DNA from: Nocardia altamirensis NBRC 108246
GTDB taxonomy: Bacteria; Actinomycetota; Actinomycetes; Mycobacteriales; Mycobacteriaceae
DNA length: 64,000 bases
Direction of reading: 5' to 3'
Assembly: GCF_001612685.1 (NCBI RefSeq)
Contig: NZ_BDAY01000019.1
Location: forward strand, 1 to 64,000
Positions within the stretch are counted from its first letter, which is position 1. Each line of letters starts with the position of its first letter. Under the pieces are notes generated by a model. The model was given only the letters and a program-made list of their open reading frames with translations, was not told where the DNA came from and did no database searches. The position numbers were made by a program, and so were the translations under genes. Below are positions 15,882 to 24,079 of the stretch, in pieces.

Positions 15882-16871
15882 ATGCTGATCGAATACGGGG
15901 TGTGGATTTCGCGGCTGGTGGTTGGTGTGCTGTTCGGGCTGTCGGCGTTGGGGAAGCTGGCGGATCCGGTGGGCACCCGGAAAGCGGTGGGGGAGTTCGG
16001 TGTTCCGCTCAGGTGGGTGCCTGCGGTGGGATGGGGACTACCTGCGGTCGAGGTGGTGGCGGCTCTTGCCGTGCTGCTGCCGTGGACGGCGCTGGCAGGA
16101 GCGGTGCTCGCGTTGGTGCTGCTTGTCGTGTTCACGGCGGCAGTGGTTCGGTTGTTGCGGAAGGGGGAACATCCGGCCTGCTCGTGTTTCGGGGCGGTCA
16201 GTGCCGCGCCGATCGGGGCGAAGACGCTGGTGCGCAACGGTGTACTGATCGTGCTGGTGCTGCTGGTCGCCGGTGGTGCGATCGCCCATCCGCGGGTTCC
16301 TGGCGGACTGCCCGTCGACGACGCGGTCTGGCTGGCGGTGGCTGCCGTCTTGATAGCAGCGCTGACCTGGGTGTGGGGCGAGGTGCGTGCCCTGCGCCGC
16401 CGGGTCGATGAACAAGCGTTGTCGACGCTCGGCGCCGAGGGCTTGCCGACCGGGGCGGTCGCGCCGGAGTTCGAGTTGCTCGATATCGCGGGCGGCCGAA
16501 CGAGTTTGGCGTCGCTGCTGGCCCGCGAGCGTCAGGTGCTGCTGGTGTTCGTGCATCCAGGGTGCGAGCTGTGTGCCGCGCTGGCCCGCGAATTGCCGCG
16601 CTGGCAGGAGCGTACCGCCGACGTGCTGTCGATCGTGGTGGTCGGCAACGGTGACGCGGTCGAACACACCGAATGGGGAAAAGCGCAGGGCCTCAACGGC
16701 ATCCCGGTGCTGGTGCAGCAGGGAAACGAGGCTGCATTGCGCTACCGCGTACGCGGCACTCCCTCTGCCGTGTTGATTGCTGCCGACGGACGTGTCGCAG
16801 CGCCGGTAGCGCGCGGCGCGATAGCGGCCCGCGAATTGATTGCGGCGGCGAAGCGAACGGTGCGCCGATAA
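15882..16871 (+). CDS. MauE-type membrane protein fused to a thioredoxin-like domain
   Basis: A 329-residue fusion. Residues 1-165 carry about five membrane helices of the MauE/DoxX type with the conserved Cys-Ser-Cys-Phe-Gly near residues 100-104. Residues ~188-329 form a redoxin domain with a CELC active site (Cys228 and Cys231 in 'HPGCELC') and the cis-Pro region 'GTPSAVL'. MauE-like proteins pass electrons across the membrane for extracytoplasmic disulfide formation; fusion to a thioredoxin fold suggests a self-contained thiol-redox unit. No methylamine dehydrogenase genes are nearby, so the partner is unknown. The ATG at 15882 gives the natural membrane start. Confidence 0.82.
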   Translation: MLIEYGVWISRLVVGVLFGLSALGKLADPVGTRKAVGEFGVPLRWVPAVGWGLPAVEVVAALAVLLPWTALAGAVLALVLLVVFTAAVVRLLRKGEHPACSCFGAVSAAPIGAKTLVRNGVLIVLVLLVAGGAIAHPRVPGGLPVDDAVWLAVAAVLIAALTWVWGEVRALRRRVDEQALSTLGAEGLPTGAVAPEFELLDIAGGRTSLASLLARERQVLLVFVHPGCELCAALARELPRWQERTADVLSIVVVGNGDAVEHTEWGKAQGLNGIPVLVQQGNEAALRYRVRGTPSAVLIAADGRVAAPVARGAIAARELIAAAKRTVRR

Positions 16872-17147
16872 TTGTGCCGCGCGGTTGGTCCGATATTGTT
16901 CAACTATTCGAAAAGTACTGTGCGGTGCCAAAAATGCGGGAGTAACAGATAGTCGGTTCGATCGGTACCATCGTACCGGTCGGCGCAGCAACGTATTTCA
17001 CCGAAAACGGACCGGTTCTCTAATTACGTTGCGGCGCAACCAGTTTCATTGCCAAACTACGGCGTGACCACTGATCTTCTCGATACCATCGAAGGGCTAG
17101 ATTCTCCAATCAGAGTCGATTGGCCGCATTCGACCGAGGGAAAGATC
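16872..17147. other. Intergenic region upstream of the BP74-like gene
   Basis: 276 bp, clearly lower in GC than its neighbours (TAATTACGTTG, ATTGTTCAACTATTCG). It probably holds the promoter of the BP74-like gene. A frame can be extended upstream of that gene's ATG to about 17049, but without a ribosome-binding site or family match. No other feature was recognised. Confidence 0.3.
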
Positions 17148-17489
17148 ATGGCACTCTTCGCATTCACCGATTACTCAGGCAAGGAATTCGTCATCCAGCT
17201 CAACAATGACCAACGAATAGAGGAGGCCAGGCGAATACTGAAGGGCGAGGAACAGATGTCGACCCATGTGATGGGCCGCATCAGGAAGACTCGCGTCGAG
17301 TACAACCCGGAGTGGGACTTCCACCTCGACCCGGACACCATCAGCTTCTTCACGGTGGCCATCGAGGTCTGTGACGCCAGCATCATGTACGCCAACGATC
17401 ACCTCGACGAGGCGTGCGGCGCGTTCTTGCCCGGCTGCTTCTGGTGTCCCTGGTCATCCAAGCTCACCCGTGAGCTCAACGGCAAGTAG
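17148..17489 (+). CDS. BP74-related small protein
   Basis: A 113-residue protein. The core 'FVIQLNNDQRIEEARRIL', 'HVMGRIRK', 'YNPEWDFHLDPDTISFF', 'IEVCDASI' and 'FLPGCFWCPWSSKL' matches the bacterial BP74-related family, named after a Dictyostelium calcium-binding adhesion protein domain. Function in bacteria is not established. The ATG at 17148 is preceded by GAGGGA at a good distance. Unlike many relatives, no signal peptide is visible from this start. Cys residues near 78 and 95-98 could bind metal or form a disulfide. It stands alone, converging on the Rieske gene across a strong hairpin. Confidence 0.7.
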   Translation: MALFAFTDYSGKEFVIQLNNDQRIEEARRILKGEEQMSTHVMGRIRKTRVEYNPEWDFHLDPDTISFFTVAIEVCDASIMYANDHLDEACGAFLPGCFWCPWSSKLTRELNGK

Positions 17490-17510
17490 ACCTGTTCCGC
17501 CAGAACCATT

Positions 17511-17540
17511 TCCGGTCGATACCAGATGGTATCGACCGGA
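17511..17540. terminator. Bidirectional hairpin terminator
   Basis: A perfect 13-bp inverted repeat (arms 17511-17523 and 17528-17540, loop AGAT) in the 59-bp gap between the convergent BP74-like and Rieske genes. Confidence 0.75.
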
Positions 17541-17548
17541 GTCGCGTG

Positions 17549-19087
17549 TCAGCTGAGCTTGCGTGACCGCAGCTCGTGACCCTTGGACGTCTTGCACCGC
17601 CCCGATTCCAGATCCCACTGCCAGCCGTGCAGGTTGCAGGTGAGGGTATTGCCTTCGACCACACCGAATTTCGACAGGTCCGCCTTCAGATGCGGGCAGC
17701 GCCGCTGCATCTCCCACCCGGACAACTCGGTGGAAGCGGAATCGTCGTGTGCCTCGGAGAACCAGCCGTCGGCGTAGGCGATGCGCTCGTCGGTCAGGCA
17801 TTTGAAGAACGTGTAGAGGAATTCGTTGTAGCCGCCGATCCGCCACGCCTGGAAGCGGGTGGACAGGAAGATGGTGTTGACCCAGTCGGGTTCCTTGTCC
17901 CGCAGCACGGTACGCACCAGCTCGGGGGCGATGCGGAAGCCGTAGCGGTACTTGCCTTCTCCCGCGATCGCGCCGCGCACCACCCGCTTGGGGAAGTCGA
18001 GCACGACGGTCTCGTCGCCGATCACCAGGCCGATCGGGTAGCCGATGCCGTCGCAGATCAGATCGCTCTGCGCCATGATCGGCTCGAAGAGTTCCTTCAG
18101 CGGTTCCAGCAGCGGGCCGTCACCCGTTGCCCAGGAAGCCTTTTGGGCCGCAAGCACCGGCGCGAGCCGCTTGGCCATCAGCTCGATGTACTCGGCCTTG
18201 TTGTCGTAGATCAGGCCGGGCTCGAACGGATGGGTGAGGTCGAGTTCGCGACCGCGCAGGTCCGCGACGGAGCCGGGGATCATCAGGATCCCGCCCTCGT
18301 TGCCGTGGATCCGCATCTGCTCCAGGAACACCATCTGGTCAGGGAAGATGTTGCCCTCGTCGCCGCGATCGTCGTTGAGATAGCGCAGCTCGTCGTCGAG
18401 GAACACCGGTGGTCCCGCGGACGGCACCACCCAGGTCGCACCGACCTGCTCGATGTAGCTGCGGCAGCGATCCATGCCGCGCTGGCGCTTCTGCTTGCCG
18501 AAGTTGGCCTTGGTGCGGTTCGGAATGTCGTAGACCATCGGGTACCAGATGGCGCCCGAGTACTGCAGCAGGTGGATGTCGATGTGGCCGAACGAGTCGT
18601 GCAGCACATCCATGTCGACCGGGCGCGCATCGTTCATGTTGAAACAGGTGGTCTCGCCGTCGGAGACGACGAGCCCGGAGTCGCCGATCGGTCCGTCGGC
18701 GGGCGCGCGCAGCGCGATGATCATGATGTCCAGGTCACCGCCTGGCCCGGTCACCGTGTGCTTGACCGAGTCCTCGGTCTCGAAGAACTTGGTGAAGCCG
18801 AGCTTCTCCAGTTCCCGCTTCAGATCCGGCACCGGGTAGTCCGGCAGCAGCACGGTCGCGTCCTTGTTGACGTGCTTGGCCAGGTTTTCCGCGTCGAAGT
18901 GGTCGCGGTGCAAGTGCGAGACATACAGGAAATCGCAATTGCCGAGCTCGTCCCAGTCCAGCTGGGTGTTGTCGGGGAACGGGAACCACGCGCCGAAGTA
19001 GGCGGGATTGACCCAGGGATCGCAAAGGATCGACCCGGCCGCGGTGCGGATGTGGAATCCGGCGTGTCCGACGCTGGTGATCTGCAC
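17549..19087 (-). CDS. Metallo-beta-lactamase-fold protein with C-terminal Rieske [2Fe-2S] domain
   Basis: A 512-residue two-domain protein. The N-terminal part has the MBL metal motif HLHRDH (about residues 58-63) and typical MBL strand pattern. The last ~60 residues hold a Rieske cluster site, Cys-Pro-His then Cys-Asn-Leu-His about 19 residues on ('RRCPHLKAD' ... 'TCNLHGW'). It corresponds by architecture and neighbourhood to Rv3818 of M. tuberculosis (from memory). It probably binds a metal centre plus an iron-sulfur cluster for an oxidative or hydroxylating reaction, as in CMP-sialate hydroxylase-like proteins, but the substrate is unknown. The ATG follows an AGGAGGAGC ribosome-binding site. 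Confidence 0.85.
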   Translation of the reverse strand: MQITSVGHAGFHIRTAAGSILCDPWVNPAYFGAWFPFPDNTQLDWDELGNCDFLYVSHLHRDHFDAENLAKHVNKDATVLLPDYPVPDLKRELEKLGFTKFFETEDSVKHTVTGPGGDLDIMIIALRAPADGPIGDSGLVVSDGETTCFNMNDARPVDMDVLHDSFGHIDIHLLQYSGAIWYPMVYDIPNRTKANFGKQKRQRGMDRCRSYIEQVGATWVVPSAGPPVFLDDELRYLNDDRGDEGNIFPDQMVFLEQMRIHGNEGGILMIPGSVADLRGRELDLTHPFEPGLIYDNKAEYIELMAKRLAPVLAAQKASWATGDGPLLEPLKELFEPIMAQSDLICDGIGYPIGLVIGDETVVLDFPKRVVRGAIAGEGKYRYGFRIAPELVRTVLRDKEPDWVNTIFLSTRFQAWRIGGYNEFLYTFFKCLTDERIAYADGWFSEAHDDSASTELSGWEMQRRCPHLKADLSKFGVVEGNTLTCNLHGWQWDLESGRCKTSKGHELRSRKLS

Positions 19088-19148
19088 GAGCTGCTCCTCC
19101 TGAAGCGTTGCCAGCCATCCAGGGTAGTGGTTGCCTCGAATAGGCCGT

Positions 19149-20102
19149 CTACGGGGCGACGTCGCCGATGCAGTAGCCCTGTGGGCCGGCCGTCAGCGTG
19201 AACGTGCGCGTCTGGGTGGCACCGGACGAGTTGGTCACCGGCGCCTGGACCGTGAGGTAATCGCCGCGCAGGCGCTCGGAACGGATCTCCTGGTCGGCGA
19301 ACTTGGTCGCGCCGGTCAGCTTGCCAGGATTGTTGGCGAGCGGGGCGGCGATCGCCGTTCCGGTGCCCTTGGGATCCCAGCTCGCCGGGGCGGCCTTACA
19401 CACCAGCGGGTACGTGCCTTCTTTGTCGGCGGGGTCGAGCGGTGCGCCGACGAACCGGGCGAGGTACCGGCGCACCGTGTGCCTGGCGTCGGCGTCGTTG
19501 TATTCGATGTCGGCACCCGCCGTCGCGACCCGAGGGCAGGCGTACTCGGTCTCGAGTGCGGCGCGTTCCACGGCGACCGTGACGGTCCGGTTCTTCCAAG
19601 TGATGCCGTCTTTGTCGGCCGTGCCCGGCTGCGCGAGCGCGGCCAGGATGGCCTGCTCGTCGGCGTACATGTCGGCGACATTGCGCGGCGCGATGGTCCA
19701 GCACTTGGCCTGCAGCTGGGTGAGGCTGTCGGTCTTCAGATCGTCGGCCCAGCGCTGGACGGCGGCGGGTAGTTCGGCGACGGCGCCGGTCGCCGGGATG
19801 GTGGTCGACGGCGCCGTGGTCGACGAAATGTGCGGCGTGGTGGGTACCGCGGCAGGTGGTGTCGTGACCGCGGCCGCGGGGCGGACCGGCTCCTCGTTCG
19901 GGATGCCCACCGCGGAGTCGCAGCCCGCGAGCACGAAGGCGCTCGCGACGGCCAGCCCGCCGAGCAGGGTGCGCGCTGGTCGGCGCCGCCGAGCTGCCCG
20001 GCACGCTGCTGCGGAGAGGTCCGATCGGACCGGGCGGGCGAGCACGGGGGAACGGCCGGCGGCGTGGGCGGATGCGGTGCGAAGAATTTCGGAGTTGTTC
20101 AC
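19149..20102 (-). CDS. Putative lipoprotein of unknown function
   Basis: About 317 residues from the GTG at 20102. A basic stretch (RAARRRRPARTLL) precedes a hydrophobic segment and a lipobox ending LAGC, so the mature protein is predicted to be lipid-anchored at that Cys. A Thr/Pro-rich linker (TTPPAAVPTTP...) leads to a ~200-residue globular domain with Cys near 'AKCWTI', 'YACPR', 'LVCKA' and 'GYCIGD', possibly disulfide-bonded. No family recognised. The start is uncertain: the signal peptide would have an unusually long n-region from 20102, and a GTG at 20045 gives a more normal one. Confidence 0.65.
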   Translation of the reverse strand: MNNSEILRTASAHAAGRSPVLARPVRSDLSAAACRAARRRRPARTLLGGLAVASAFVLAGCDSAVGIPNEEPVRPAAAVTTPPAAVPTTPHISSTTAPSTTIPATGAVAELPAAVQRWADDLKTDSLTQLQAKCWTIAPRNVADMYADEQAILAALAQPGTADKDGITWKNRTVTVAVERAALETEYACPRVATAGADIEYNDADARHTVRRYLARFVGAPLDPADKEGTYPLVCKAAPASWDPKGTGTAIAAPLANNPGKLTGATKFADQEIRSERLRGDYLTVQAPVTNSSGATQTRTFTLTAGPQGYCIGDVAP

Positions 20103-20121
20103 ATGTGCTGCTGTCTGGTCG

Positions 20122-20140
20122 AGCTCGGCACAGCCGAGCT
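20122..20140. promoter_or_regulatory. Perfect inverted repeat upstream of the lipoprotein gene
   Basis: AGCTCGGC-ACA-GCCGAGCT, 19 bp upstream of the assigned lipoprotein GTG and within the region divergent to plsC. It could be a 5'-UTR hairpin or a protein-binding site. No cognate regulator is adjacent. Confidence 0.4.
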
Positions 20141-20316
20141 GAGGTGCCCGATCGTGGTTCCGGTGCGACTTCCGGTGGCGTCCACACGATTTCGGTAGGG
20201 CGCTGTCCACTTCGACGATCCTTTTCTCTGAGCCTGCTTCGGGGCCGATCGTGCTGCCTCGACCCGGGGCGGCGCGCAGAAGTGGCGGCGCAGTGCCGGA
20301 TGGGACAGTCTGCGAC

Positions 20317-20322
20317 TACGCT
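20317..20322 (+). promoter_or_regulatory. Predicted -10 element of the first plsC-type gene
   Basis: TACGCT matches TANNNT. The predicted transcription start (~20329) is 3 nt before the GTG at 20332, giving a near-leaderless message. Confidence 0.45.
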
Positions 20323-20331
20323 AGCGGAATT

Positions 20332-21078
20332 GTGGAACCCGTCTACCGGACGATCATCGGCCTGGCCCGTACCGTCTTCTTCGTCGAAGGTCTGAAATTC
20401 ACCGTCAAGGGCGATGAACATATCCCTGCGCGGGGTGGTGCCGTGCTAGCGGTCAACCACACCGGGTATATGGACTTCACCTATGCCGGCCTGCCGGTGC
20501 GCACCCCCAAGCGCTACGTCCGGTTCATGGCCAAGAAGGAAGTCTTCGACGACAAGATCTCCGGCCCGATCATGCGCGCGCTCAAGCACATTCCCGTCGA
20601 CCGTGGTGCGGGCGCCGACTCGTACAAGGCCGCGGTGGAGTATCTGCAGCGCGGTGAGCTGGTCGGGGTGTACCCCGAGGCGACCATCAGCCGCAGCTTC
20701 GAGATCAAGGACTTCAAGTCCGGCGCGGCACGGATGGCGATCGAGGCGGATGTGCCGATCATCCCGATCGTCATCTGGGGTGCGCAGCGGGTGTGGACCA
20801 AGGGGTTCCCGAAGCGTCTGGGTCGCACCAACACTCCGATCTCCATCGCGGTCGGCGCGCCGATCCCGCCGGCCGAACCCGCGGCCGACCTGACCGCGAA
20901 GTTGCGCGCAACCATGCAGGAGATGCTGGTCGATCTGCAGCAGGACTACGTGCACGAACCGGGCGCCTACTGGGTCCCCGCCCGACTCGGCGGCAGCGCT
21001 CCTACCCTGGAGGAGGCCGACGCGCTCGATGCCGCAGAGGCCGCGGAGAAGGCCGCGCGAAAGAAGACGGCCTCGTAG
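20332..21078 (+). CDS. 1-acyl-sn-glycerol-3-phosphate acyltransferase-type protein (PlsC family), copy 1
   Basis: A 248-residue membrane-associated acyltransferase. Motif 1 is NHTGYMD (NHx4D, about residues 42-48), and motif 3 is 'YPEATISRSF'. The family transfers acyl groups from acyl-CoA or acyl-ACP to lysophospholipid or related glycerolipids. It is 15 bp upstream of a second paralogue with near-identical blocks (FKSGAARMAIEA, PIIP, WGA.RVWTK). M. tuberculosis carries three such genes (Rv3814c-Rv3816c, by memory) at the equivalent place. The GTG start follows a -10 element by 9 nt. The C-terminus is a Lys/Ala-rich tail. Confidence 0.87.
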   Translation: MEPVYRTIIGLARTVFFVEGLKFTVKGDEHIPARGGAVLAVNHTGYMDFTYAGLPVRTPKRYVRFMAKKEVFDDKISGPIMRALKHIPVDRGAGADSYKAAVEYLQRGELVGVYPEATISRSFEIKDFKSGAARMAIEADVPIIPIVIWGAQRVWTKGFPKRLGRTNTPISIAVGAPIPPAEPAADLTAKLRATMQEMLVDLQQDYVHEPGAYWVPARLGGSAPTLEEADALDAAEAAEKAARKKTAS

Positions 21079-21093
21079 CAGCGGAGTGTTCGG

Positions 21094-21849
21094 ATGGCGC
21101 GGGAACCGGTTTACGACGTACTCACCGGCCTGGTTCGCACCATATTTCTGGTGCAGGGCCTGCGGATAGATATCGCAGGACAGGACCGTATCCCGCGCTC
21201 CGGCGGCGCCGTGCTCGCCGTGAACCACACCGCGTACCTGGACTTCATGGAGGTCGGTCTGGTCGGCCGCAAGTCGCACCGCAATGTCAGGTACATGATG
21301 AAGGCCGAGCTCGAGCACGGGATCGTCGGCTTTCTGATGAAGCACTGCAAGGCGATCGGTGTCGACCGCACAGCGGGCGCCGAGTCGTACAGCCGCGCGG
21401 TGCAGGCGTTGCGCGACGGTGAGCTGGTCGTTGTCTACCCGGAGGCGACCATCAGCCGCAGTTTCGAGCTCAAGGAGTTCAAGTCCGGCGCCGCGCGGAT
21501 GGCGATCGAAGCCGAGGTGCCGATCATCCCGTTGGCCATCTGGGGTGCGCACCGGGTTTGGACCAAAGACATCCCGAAACGTATAGGCCGCAACAACTTT
21601 CCGATCAACATCCGCATCGGCGACCCGATCCCGCCCGCCGGGCCGCCCGACGAGCTCACCGCAACCTTGCGCAGCCGGATGGCTGACCTGCTCGCCCGAG
21701 CTCAGGACGACTACCCGATGGCACCCGGCGCCCGCTGGGTCCCCGCCCGGCTCGGCGGCACCGCGCCGACGCCTGCCGAAGCCGCCGTCCTGGAACAGGA
21801 AGAATTGGCCCGCCGCCGAGCGGCCAAAGCCAAGCAGTCCGGCCACTGA
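21094..21849 (+). CDS. PlsC-family acyltransferase, copy 2
   Basis: A 251-residue paralogue of the preceding gene with motif 1 NHTAYLD and 'YPEATISRSF' intact, and a similar 'ARWVPARLGG' C-terminal block followed by a charged Ala/Glu/Arg tail. Predicted role is fatty acylation of a lipid intermediate. The 15-bp spacing makes it the second gene of a two-gene operon. The first ~100 residues differ more than the rest, which suggests different acceptor specificity. The ATG is preceded by AGCGGAG. Confidence 0.87.
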   Translation: MAREPVYDVLTGLVRTIFLVQGLRIDIAGQDRIPRSGGAVLAVNHTAYLDFMEVGLVGRKSHRNVRYMMKAELEHGIVGFLMKHCKAIGVDRTAGAESYSRAVQALRDGELVVVYPEATISRSFELKEFKSGAARMAIEAEVPIIPLAIWGAHRVWTKDIPKRIGRNNFPINIRIGDPIPPAGPPDELTATLRSRMADLLARAQDDYPMAPGARWVPARLGGTAPTPAEAAVLEQEELARRRAAKAKQSGH

Positions 21850-21856
21850 ATTCACC

Positions 21857-21909
21857 AGTGGCACATGGCTGCGGCATCGGCCGAGAAGCCCGCACCGTGG
21901 TGTGCCACT
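21857..21909. terminator. Possible convergent terminator hairpin
   Basis: AGTGGCACA (21857-21865) and TGTGCCACT (21901-21909) form a perfect 9-bp stem around a 35-nt internal sequence. It fills the 62-bp gap between the second plsC gene and the AraC gene, which converge. The large loop lowers confidence. Confidence 0.4.
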
Positions 21910-21911
21910 CG

Positions 21912-22766
21912 TCAGAGATGGTGGAGGGGACGGCAGGGTGTCGGGGCGGGGACGGTGCCGCGGAGGAAGGCGGTCGGTGCGACGCCCATGAGGCTGCGGA
22001 AGTCGGCGACCAGGTGGGATTGGTCGTAGTAGCCGGTGGTGGCGGCCAATTGGGCCCATGGGGTGCTGCCTGCCTGGGACAGGACTCGGCGGACGCGGGC
22101 GATGCGGGCGAAGTGCTTGGGGGACAGGCCGACTCCGGTGGTGAACAGGTTGCGGAGTTGGCGTTCGCTCACGGCGAGGGCAGTGGCCGATTCGGGGACG
22201 GAACGGCCGGTCGAGATCTCGGCGATGGCGGAGCGGAGCAGGGTGCGATGGGCGTGCTGGGTGCGATCCTCGGAGATGCGTTGCGGTAGTGCGTTTTCCA
22301 GGAAAGGAAAGATCTCGTCGGGGCCGAGCTCGAGCAGCTCGTCGGTGAGATCGGCGGCCGCGCCGGGCAGTTCGGCGAGACGGATCACCCGATCGGTGAG
22401 GACGGCTGCGGGCACACCGAGCAGGGCGCGGGCTGCGCCGGGGGACAGCCGCATCCGGATGCACCCGGTCGGCTTGCTCGCCTTCGAGTAGATCGCCTGG
22501 GTTTGCGGGCCGATGACGAGCGCGTCCCTCGGGCCTGCATCCGGAAGCCGCAGCACCAGGGTGGTCGCGGCCTGGGGCAGGTGGGCGAACGGCTCGATCC
22601 GGTCGCGCACGGTCGGGACGTAGTCGAGTTCGGTGAGCCATGGGCGCAGCGATTCCGGTGCAGGCACCGTCGCGGCGACGAGATCCGCGGTCACGACGGG
22701 TGCCTGGCGCGGCAGGCCGACCGAGTCGGCCGGGCTTGGTGCACGCAGACTGATCACCAGCTCCAC
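21912..22766 (-). CDS. AraC-family transcriptional regulator
   Basis: A 284-residue regulator. The C-terminal ~100 residues hold the two helix-turn-helix units ('ESATALAVSERQLRNLFTTGVGLSPKHFARIARVRRVLSQ' and 'ATTGYYDQSHLVADFRSLMGVAPTAF'). The N-terminal domain (DUF6597-like by feel) would sense a ligand. It begins with GTG, 78 bp from the divergent NmrA-type oxidoreductase gene, its likely target. M. tuberculosis also has an AraC regulator (Rv3833) close to serS in this syntenic block, by memory. Confidence 0.85.
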   Translation of the reverse strand: MELVISLRAPSPADSVGLPRQAPVVTADLVAATVPAPESLRPWLTELDYVPTVRDRIEPFAHLPQAATTLVLRLPDAGPRDALVIGPQTQAIYSKASKPTGCIRMRLSPGAARALLGVPAAVLTDRVIRLAELPGAAADLTDELLELGPDEIFPFLENALPQRISEDRTQHAHRTLLRSAIAEISTGRSVPESATALAVSERQLRNLFTTGVGLSPKHFARIARVRRVLSQAGSTPWAQLAATTGYYDQSHLVADFRSLMGVAPTAFLRGTVPAPTPCRPLHHL

Positions 22767-22843
22767 TGTAGGCAGCCCGCGGGCCCGCAGGTGTGCCGGA
22801 ATTTCCTAGAGCTGCTTGCGGTCCGCGCGGCAGCGTGGCGGTC

Positions 22844-23716
22844 ATGATTCTGATCACCGGTGCCACGGGCACCATCGGCAGCGAAGTCGTCCGGCAGTTG
22901 GTGGCGCGCGGCGAGCAGGTCCGAGCCGTGACGCGCGATCCGGCGCGCGCCGAGTTGCCGCCCGAGGTCGAGGTGGTGCGCGGCGACTACACCGATCTCG
23001 CTTCGATGGCAGCCGCGCTGGCGGGCGCCGACGCGGCATTCATCGTCGGGCTCCTCGGCCCGGACTACGTCGACCTCGATCGCGCGCTGATCACCACCGC
23101 CCGTGACGCCGGTGTCCGCCGCATCGTGAAACTGTCCGCCATCGGCACCGGCTCCGCGGACCTCGGCCGTGTCGGCACCTGGCACCTGCCCGGCGAACAG
23201 GCGGCGCGGGACAGCGGTGTCGACTGGACGATCCTGCGCCCCAGCTCCTTCGCTTCGAACACCCTGAGCTGGGTCGATGCCATCCGTGCCGGCCAGCCGG
23301 TGCCCAACATGACCGGCACCGGCACGCAAGGGGTGATCGACCCGCACGATGTCGCCGCGGTCGCCGTCGAGGCGTTGCTCGCGTCCGGCCACGCAGGGCA
23401 GATCTACACGCTCACCGGTTCGGAGCTACTCACCACCGCGGATCAAGCGGCCACGTTGTCCGCCGTGCTCGGCCGCCCGGTCGGGGTGTTCGACGTGCCG
23501 GATGCTGTTGCGCGCGAACACCTGCGCGCCGCGGGCAGGTCCGACGAATTCATCGACGGTGCGCTGGCAGGCCAGGCCTTCGTCCGCACCGGCGGCAACG
23601 CCGTCCTCACCGACGACGTGCACAAGGTCCTCGGCCGCCCGCCGCGCACCTTCGCCGACTGGGCCGCTGCCCATGCCACCGCTTTCGCCGCAGCGCCGAC
23701 TTCCAGCGCCGAGTAG
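22844..23716 (+). CDS. NmrA/SDR-type NAD(P)-binding oxidoreductase
   Basis: A 290-residue atypical short-chain dehydrogenase. The N-terminal dinucleotide motif is GATGTIG (residues ~6-12 in 'ILITGATGTIGSEVVRQL'), with further blocks 'IVKLSAIGTG' and 'WTILRPSSFASN' typical of the NmrA/HSCARG group. Members act as NADP sensors or quinone/azo reductases, and no Tyr-xxx-Lys catalytic pair is obvious. It is divergent from the AraC gene, which likely controls it. The ATG at 22844 begins exactly at the first beta strand. A ribosome-binding site is weak (GGCGGTC). Confidence 0.82.
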   Translation: MILITGATGTIGSEVVRQLVARGEQVRAVTRDPARAELPPEVEVVRGDYTDLASMAAALAGADAAFIVGLLGPDYVDLDRALITTARDAGVRRIVKLSAIGTGSADLGRVGTWHLPGEQAARDSGVDWTILRPSSFASNTLSWVDAIRAGQPVPNMTGTGTQGVIDPHDVAAVAVEALLASGHAGQIYTLTGSELLTTADQAATLSAVLGRPVGVFDVPDAVAREHLRAAGRSDEFIDGALAGQAFVRTGGNAVLTDDVHKVLGRPPRTFADWAAAHATAFAAAPTSSAE

Positions 23717-23923
23717 ATCGGCGGGTGCTCAGAGTGGGAACCGGGTAGGCGTTTCGCGAGAAACCACCTGCGTCAGTTCCCACTCTCGGCAGGGAGCCGG
23801 TGGCTGTGAGTCGGCTGGCAATGTGGCGGGAGGTTGCCGAGAGTCGGCCGCTGACCGTTGTGGAGTGTTGTTGGGCCGCAGTAGTTTTCGGTTGCCGATA
23901 TCGCTCGACGGAAGGTCCGATTC

Positions 23924-24028
23924 ATGCTCGCCTTGCTAACCATCTTGGGTGCGACCGGCAGTGCTGCCGCGGCGCGGGCAACGGGAAGTGCCGCGATGGC
24001 GTTGGGAAACAGCAACATCCTGCACTGA
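23924..24028 (+). CDS. Small hydrophobic 34-residue protein, unknown
   Basis: A 34-codon frame with GGAAGG 8 nt upstream of its ATG and a strong terminator hairpin 7 bp after its stop, which together support real expression. The peptide starts MLALLTILGATG and continues Ala/Gly-rich with no charged residue but one Arg, then ends GNSNILH. It could be a single-pass membrane microprotein. It converges on the copper ATPase gene. No family recognised. The call rests on signals around it, not on homology. Confidence 0.5.
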   Translation: MLALLTILGATGSAAAARATGSAAMALGNSNILH

Positions 24029-24035
24029 AGCCGGA

Positions 24036-24065
24036 ACGGGGCGGCACCGAGTGGTGCCGCCCCGT
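24036..24065. terminator. Bidirectional hairpin terminator
   Basis: A perfect 13-bp inverted repeat (arms 24036-24048 and 24053-24065, loop GAGT) between the small ORF (plus) and the copper ATPase gene (minus). Confidence 0.78.
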
Positions 24066-24079
24066 CCGTTGTCCGATCC

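Noticed and set aside
20446..22875. An 809-codon minus-strand frame across the two plsC genes
   Set aside because: It mirrors the reverse strand of two well-supported acyltransferases and then part of the AraC gene; composition is Arg/Pro/His-rich without domains.
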